Part shown: positions 60,637 through 64,000 of the stretch, one piece after another
How positions within the stretch are numbered: position 1 is the stretch's first letter
How the letters are laid out: each line of letters starts with the position of its first letter
Assembly (NCBI RefSeq): GCF_049943335.1
Contig: NZ_JBNFVY010000002.1
Coordinates: 248,001 to 312,000, forward strand
DNA: 64,000 nt
Direction: 5' to 3'
DNA from: JBNFVY01 sp049943335
GTDB taxonomy: Bacteria > Pseudomonadota > Alphaproteobacteria > Rhodobacterales > Rhodobacteraceae
Made by a program: the position numbers and the translations under genes
Notes under the pieces: generated by a model
What the model saw: only the letters and a program-made list of their open reading frames with translations
Databases searched by the model: none
Told to the model about the DNA's origin: nothing

Positions 60637-61029
60637 ACGAACCCCTTTCCACATCGCTTCATACGCATGCGCTGCGGGACCGGGGGCGCTTGGCCCCCGC
60701 GTCTCCGCTCGTTGATCCAACTCGGGTAAGGTGAGTGGCGTCAGGCGCATGCCCGGACACCAAAAGAAATAACACGCTGCGCTGAGCGGCGCGTTAAGCC
60801 ATCGCGCGTTGCGTGGCCTGCCGGGCCGACATGTCCGGCCCGGTCCATTCGCGTCGTTTGTTGGTTTTTCTAATGCGTTCGGCGCGGATTACTGCGCATC
60901 TTGCGCCCCGGACGCTGGCGTTCGCGCGCGCCGGGCACCGCACAAGCAAAGCGCGCGCCAGGCCCGATTGCCACGACCTGGCGCTTGTTATCCGGAAATA
61001 TGCGCAGTCACGACCCCAAGGGGGTCAAA
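60637..61029. other. 393 bases without a gene
   Basis: Contains the spike promoter region and a GC-rich hairpin CCGGGCCG / CGGCCCGG (60821-60828 with 60836-60843). Some open frames are present but none with a start, ribosome site or recognisable sequence. Confidence 0.5.
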
Positions 61030-62604
61030 TCAGACCAGCTCGCCAGACAAGCCCTTATCAATCAGCGCGATCGTCTCGTCGATGCCATAGAGCGCGATGA
61101 ACCCGCCGAACCGGGGGCCCTGGCTGGCGCCCAAGAGCACCTCGTACAGGGCTTTGAACCAGTCGCGCAGCGGGTCGAACCGTTCACGCCCGCAGGCAAA
61201 GACCAGCGATTGCAGCGCTTCGGGGTCGGCTGGGCCGTCCCATGCGACCAGACCCGCACGCAGCTCTTGCAGGGCCTCGCGTTCCAGGTCGTTGGGGGCG
61301 CGGAACTGGCGTTCGGGCTTTACGAAATCGTTGAAATAGCGCACCGCATAGCCTGCGGCGGCATCCAGATCGGGATGCGTGTCAGGCGATGCGTCCGGCG
61401 CATAACGCTGGATGAACCCCCACAGTTTGTCCTTGTCTTCGGCTGCCGACACGGCCGCCAGGTTCAGCAGCATCGCGAACGGCACCACCATGTTCGACGC
61501 GGGCGGATGGCCGTTATGAATATGATAGACCGGGTTGGCCAGTTGCGCCTTTTGGTCCTGGTCGGGGAAAGCGCGCAGTTGCTGGTGGTATTCATCCACC
61601 GCTTTGGGAATCACGTCAAAATACAAACGCTTGGCCGTTTTCGGCTTGAGATACATGAAATACGACAGGCTTTCGGGCGCGGCATAGGTCAGCCATTCTT
61701 CCATCGACAGGCCATTGCCCTTGGACTTGGATATCTTCTGCCCGTGCTCGTCGTTGAACAACTCATACGACAGGCTTTCAGGTGGCTGCTTGCCCAGCGC
61801 GCGGCAGATTTTCGAGCTCTGCGTGACGCTGTCGATCAGATCCTTGCCGGACATTTCATAATCCACGCCAAGCGCGGCCCAACGCAGCGCCCAGTCGGGC
61901 TTCCATTGCATTTTCACATGCCCGCCGGTGACGGGGATTTCCACCTTTTCGCCATCCGGCTCTTGATAGACGATCGTCCCCTTGGCCACGTTGCGTTCCA
62001 GCGTCGGCACCTGCAGAACATGCCCGGTCTTGGGGGAAATCGGCAAAAAGCACGAATAGGTCTCGCGCCGCTCGGGGCCAAGCGTGGGCAGCATGATTTC
62101 CTGGATCTTGTCGAACCGCTCCAACGCGACCAGTAGCATTTCGTCGAATTTGCCCGAGGTGTAGTAATCGGTCGCGCTGGCGAATTCGTATTCGAACCCA
62201 TAGCTGTCCAGAAACGCGCGCAGCCGGGCGTTATTGTGCTGGGCGAACCCCTCATGCGTGCCGAACGGATCGCGCACCTTGGTCAGGGGCAGGTTCAGGT
62301 CTTGTTTCAACTCTTCCTGCATCGGCAGGTTGGTGGGCACCTTGCGAAATCCGTCCATATCGTCGGAAAAACAGATCAGCTTGGTCGGGATGTCCGACAG
62401 AACCTCGAAGGCGCGGCGAACCATCGCGGTCCGCGCGACCTCGCCGAAGGTGCCGATATGGGGCAGGCCCGACGGGCCATAACCGGTCTGAAACAGCACA
62501 TAGCCCTTTTCGGGCGGTGTCTTTTCGACCCGTTTGAGCACCCGGCGCGCCTCTTCGAAGGGCCAGGCTTTCGAACTCATCGCGGCATCGCGCAGATCGG
62601 ACAT
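61030..62604 (-). CDS. lysK: Lysyl-tRNA synthetase, class I
   Basis: 524 residues from ATG at 62604 (MSDLRDAAMSSKAWPFEEA). HIGH-like motif GPSGLPHIGTFGE and the KMSKS-like GQKISKSKGNGLS show the class I enzyme, used by Alphaproteobacteria and archaea in place of class II. It charges tRNA-Lys. Confidence 0.97.
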   Translation of the reverse strand: MSDLRDAAMSSKAWPFEEARRVLKRVEKTPPEKGYVLFQTGYGPSGLPHIGTFGEVARTAMVRRAFEVLSDIPTKLICFSDDMDGFRKVPTNLPMQEELKQDLNLPLTKVRDPFGTHEGFAQHNNARLRAFLDSYGFEYEFASATDYYTSGKFDEMLLVALERFDKIQEIMLPTLGPERRETYSCFLPISPKTGHVLQVPTLERNVAKGTIVYQEPDGEKVEIPVTGGHVKMQWKPDWALRWAALGVDYEMSGKDLIDSVTQSSKICRALGKQPPESLSYELFNDEHGQKISKSKGNGLSMEEWLTYAAPESLSYFMYLKPKTAKRLYFDVIPKAVDEYHQQLRAFPDQDQKAQLANPVYHIHNGHPPASNMVVPFAMLLNLAAVSAAEDKDKLWGFIQRYAPDASPDTHPDLDAAAGYAVRYFNDFVKPERQFRAPNDLEREALQELRAGLVAWDGPADPEALQSLVFACGRERFDPLRDWFKALYEVLLGASQGPRFGGFIALYGIDETIALIDKGLSGELV

Positions 62605-62707
62605 CGGTGCTCTCCAGTTTTCGGGCCACCCCGGCCCGCCAAGGCCCACTCCCTATTGCCGTGGCGCGTACAGGTCAATATTCTGCGATGCGAAAGGCCA
62701 GGTGAAA

Positions 62708-63130
62708 ATGACTGACATACCCCATAGCTGGACCCCGCAGGACGCGCTGGTTGCCGTGATGATTGCCGTTTCGGCGTCGGATTCCCAAATCCGCACGTCC
62801 GAGTTGGTTCGGATTGAAACGCTGGTCAATCACTTGCCGATTTTTTCTGAATACGATGCTGACCGGATCAAGGCGGTCGCCCAATCGGTGTTCGACCTGT
62901 TCAGCGAAGAAGACGGGCTGGACGCGCTGTTCGGGCTGATCCGCGAAGCCCTGCCCGAAAAGCTGTTCGAAACCGCCTATGCCGTTGCATGCGATGTGGC
63001 CGCAGCCGACGGCACCACGCGCGAGGAAGAGCTGCGCCTGCTGGAAGAAATCCGCTACGAACTGAAGCTCGACCGCCTGCATGCCGCCGCGATCGAGCGC
63101 GGCGCGCGGGCCCGGCACGCCACGCTCTGA
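62708..63130 (+). CDS. TerB-like helical protein
   Basis: 140 residues from ATG at 62708; GTG at 62702 would add two. VAVMIAVSASDSQIRTSELVRIE, then DVAAADGTTREEELRLLEEI, repeats the TerB metal-binding pattern of Asp/Glu, here without clear doubling. TerB proteins are linked to tellurite resistance and stress sensing; role here unknown. Confidence 0.85.
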   Translation: MTDIPHSWTPQDALVAVMIAVSASDSQIRTSELVRIETLVNHLPIFSEYDADRIKAVAQSVFDLFSEEDGLDALFGLIREALPEKLFETAYAVACDVAAADGTTREEELRLLEEIRYELKLDRLHAAAIERGARARHATL

Positions 63131-63147
63131 CCGCTCAGCCTGACCGC

Positions 63148-64000
63148 TCAACCCTCGTGCACGAGCGCCCATCGACGGATCAGCTGTTGCTGTAGCCGTC
63201 GCGCCCGGCTGGTCCAGGCCCGGGCGCCGTGCGGCACCTCGTCTCCGCGGGCATGGGCAGCGGCGCGGCGTTCAAGATCGCCCGACATGATGGAAAAGGC
63301 CAACCTGCGCCCCGCCGGTGTGGTCACGTACCCCGACAGCGCCGACACGAAATCAAGCGTACCGGTCTTGGCCACGATGACGCGGCGCGCGCCCGCGTCG
63401 CGATTGCCATCGGGGTCGAGCGGCGCAATCGGTTTCATCAGCCCCGGCAGGGTCGCTACCGCGCGCGGATGCATCAGGATGCGCAGCATTTCGGCACTGG
63501 AAATACGTGATTCTTCGCCCAGGCCCGAATGATCGACCAGCCCCGGCCCGCGTGTCCCAAGCGCATCGCGGGTCCAGTCCGACATGACGCGCGCCGAATT
63601 TGCCAGCGTGGCCGCATCCCCGCCCCGTGCCTTGGTGGCGGTCAGGCCCAGCACTTCGGCGGTCAGGTTTGTGGAATACTTGAGCATGTTGCGCGCGATG
63701 ACATCCAGCGGTTCCGATTGCACGGCCGCCAGCTGTGTCGCGCCCTTTGGTGCTTGGGCCATGTCCGGACCGCGTTTGACCACGATCCCGTTGGCGCGCA
63801 GCAGGGTCTGGAACACCTCGGCCGTGTAATCCGCCGGGTTACGGACCGGCAGCCAACGCGCGCCCCCGTTACCCAAGGCCTCGCGCGCGACGGTCCAATG
63901 CTCGGCGCCGTTGTCCTCACGCCATGTAAACAGGGGGCGTCGGCGCGGCGCGATCGCCATCTTGGCCATATGCACGGGGGGGCGGTGCTTGATCGCGCGC
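63148..64000 (-). CDS. dacB: D-Ala-D-Ala carboxypeptidase/endopeptidase, PBP4 type (3' part)
   Basis: The 3' end of a gene that continues past the right edge (the frame stays open to 64000). The S13 motifs visible are SxN (KYSTNLTAEVLG) and KTG (VAKTGTLDFVSAL), with LVDHSGLGEESRIS between. The first motif with the catalytic Ser is off the window. PBP4 trims peptidoglycan cross-links in the periplasm. Confidence 0.92.
   Translation of the reverse strand, partial: RAIKHRPPVHMAKMAIAPRRRPLFTWREDNGAEHWTVAREALGNGGARWLPVRNPADYTAEVFQTLLRANGIVVKRGPDMAQAPKGATQLAAVQSEPLDVIARNMLKYSTNLTAEVLGLTATKARGGDAATLANSARVMSDWTRDALGTRGPGLVDHSGLGEESRISSAEMLRILMHPRAVATLPGLMKPIAPLDPDGNRDAGARRVIVAKTGTLDFVSALSGYVTTPAGRRLAFSIMSGDLERRAAAHARGDEVPHGARAWTSRARRLQQQLIRRWALVHEG

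Noticed and set aside
140..64000. CRISPR array
   Set aside because: No regularly spaced direct repeats with unique spacers were found; the tandem repeats present have no spacers.

Overview
The window looks like the chromosome of a GC-rich alphaproteobacterium of the order Rhodobacterales (Roseobacter/Rhodobacter relatives). The main evidence is the gene set and its order: aroA, cmk and rpsA upstream of ihfB, lapA, trpF and trpB; irr divergent from fabA-fabB-fabI; phoH, ybeY, corC and lnt in a row; a class I lysyl-tRNA synthetase; a CTC-type L25; and metK behind an RNA leader that matches the SAM/SAH riboswitch, a class known from Rhodobacterales. Most of the window is housekeeping, with accessory material at the left end, around 53.7-54.6 kb and around 58-61 kb.

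Layout. 0-2.8 kb: the tail of an unknown gene and a large membrane protein with a PD-(D/E)XK-like nuclease core, then debris. 2.8-13 kb: ychF, a VOC protein, trpA, a ZIP transporter, lldD, an MFS transporter, rplY, an Old Yellow Enzyme, pth and a DUF2332 protein. 12.9-14.6 kb: a three-gene unit of two secreted proteins with very acidic Asp/Ser tails and a membrane-tethered LuxR-type regulator. 14.7-22.2 kb: trpB, trpF, lapA, ihfB, rpsA, cmk, a small membrane protein and aroA, all on the minus strand. 22.3-31.3 kb: trmB, metK with riboswitch, lnt, corC, ybeY, a small ORF, phoH, a lipoprotein and an OmpA-like protein that share a motif, a palindromic pair of DnaA boxes, and miaB. 31.4-40.7 kb: an unknown protein, a SlyD-like isomerase, irr, fabABI, two unknown membrane proteins (one a dead-looking M50 protease homologue), and an HAD, hydrolase and dehydratase trio.

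40.9-47.5 kb holds an aromatic catabolic operon: pobA converts 4-hydroxybenzoate to protocatechuate, and pcaHG, pcaB, pcaC and pcaD carry it to beta-ketoadipate. The usual last steps (pcaIJ, pcaF) are absent from the window. A BKACE (DUF849) gene sits inside the operon and may provide the final cleavage. An MFS exporter, a zinc alcohol dehydrogenase, an ExoD-like protein, tRNA-Arg(TCT), a complex I accessory subunit and uvrB follow.

53.7-64 kb: an AT-rich HEPN gene with a probable -1 frameshift at a homopolymer, a rhodanese, a zinc-ribbon protein, a CtrA-like regulator with a degenerate receiver, small redox and stress proteins, a beta-helix spike protein that resembles phage tailspikes or gene-transfer-agent head spikes, lysK, a TerB-like protein and the 3' part of dacB.

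The best candidates for undescribed biology are the acidic-tail/LuxR unit, the membrane-nuclease protein, the HEPN frameshift, the BKACE inside the pca operon and the spike protein. All assignments come from reading the sequence; no database search was run.
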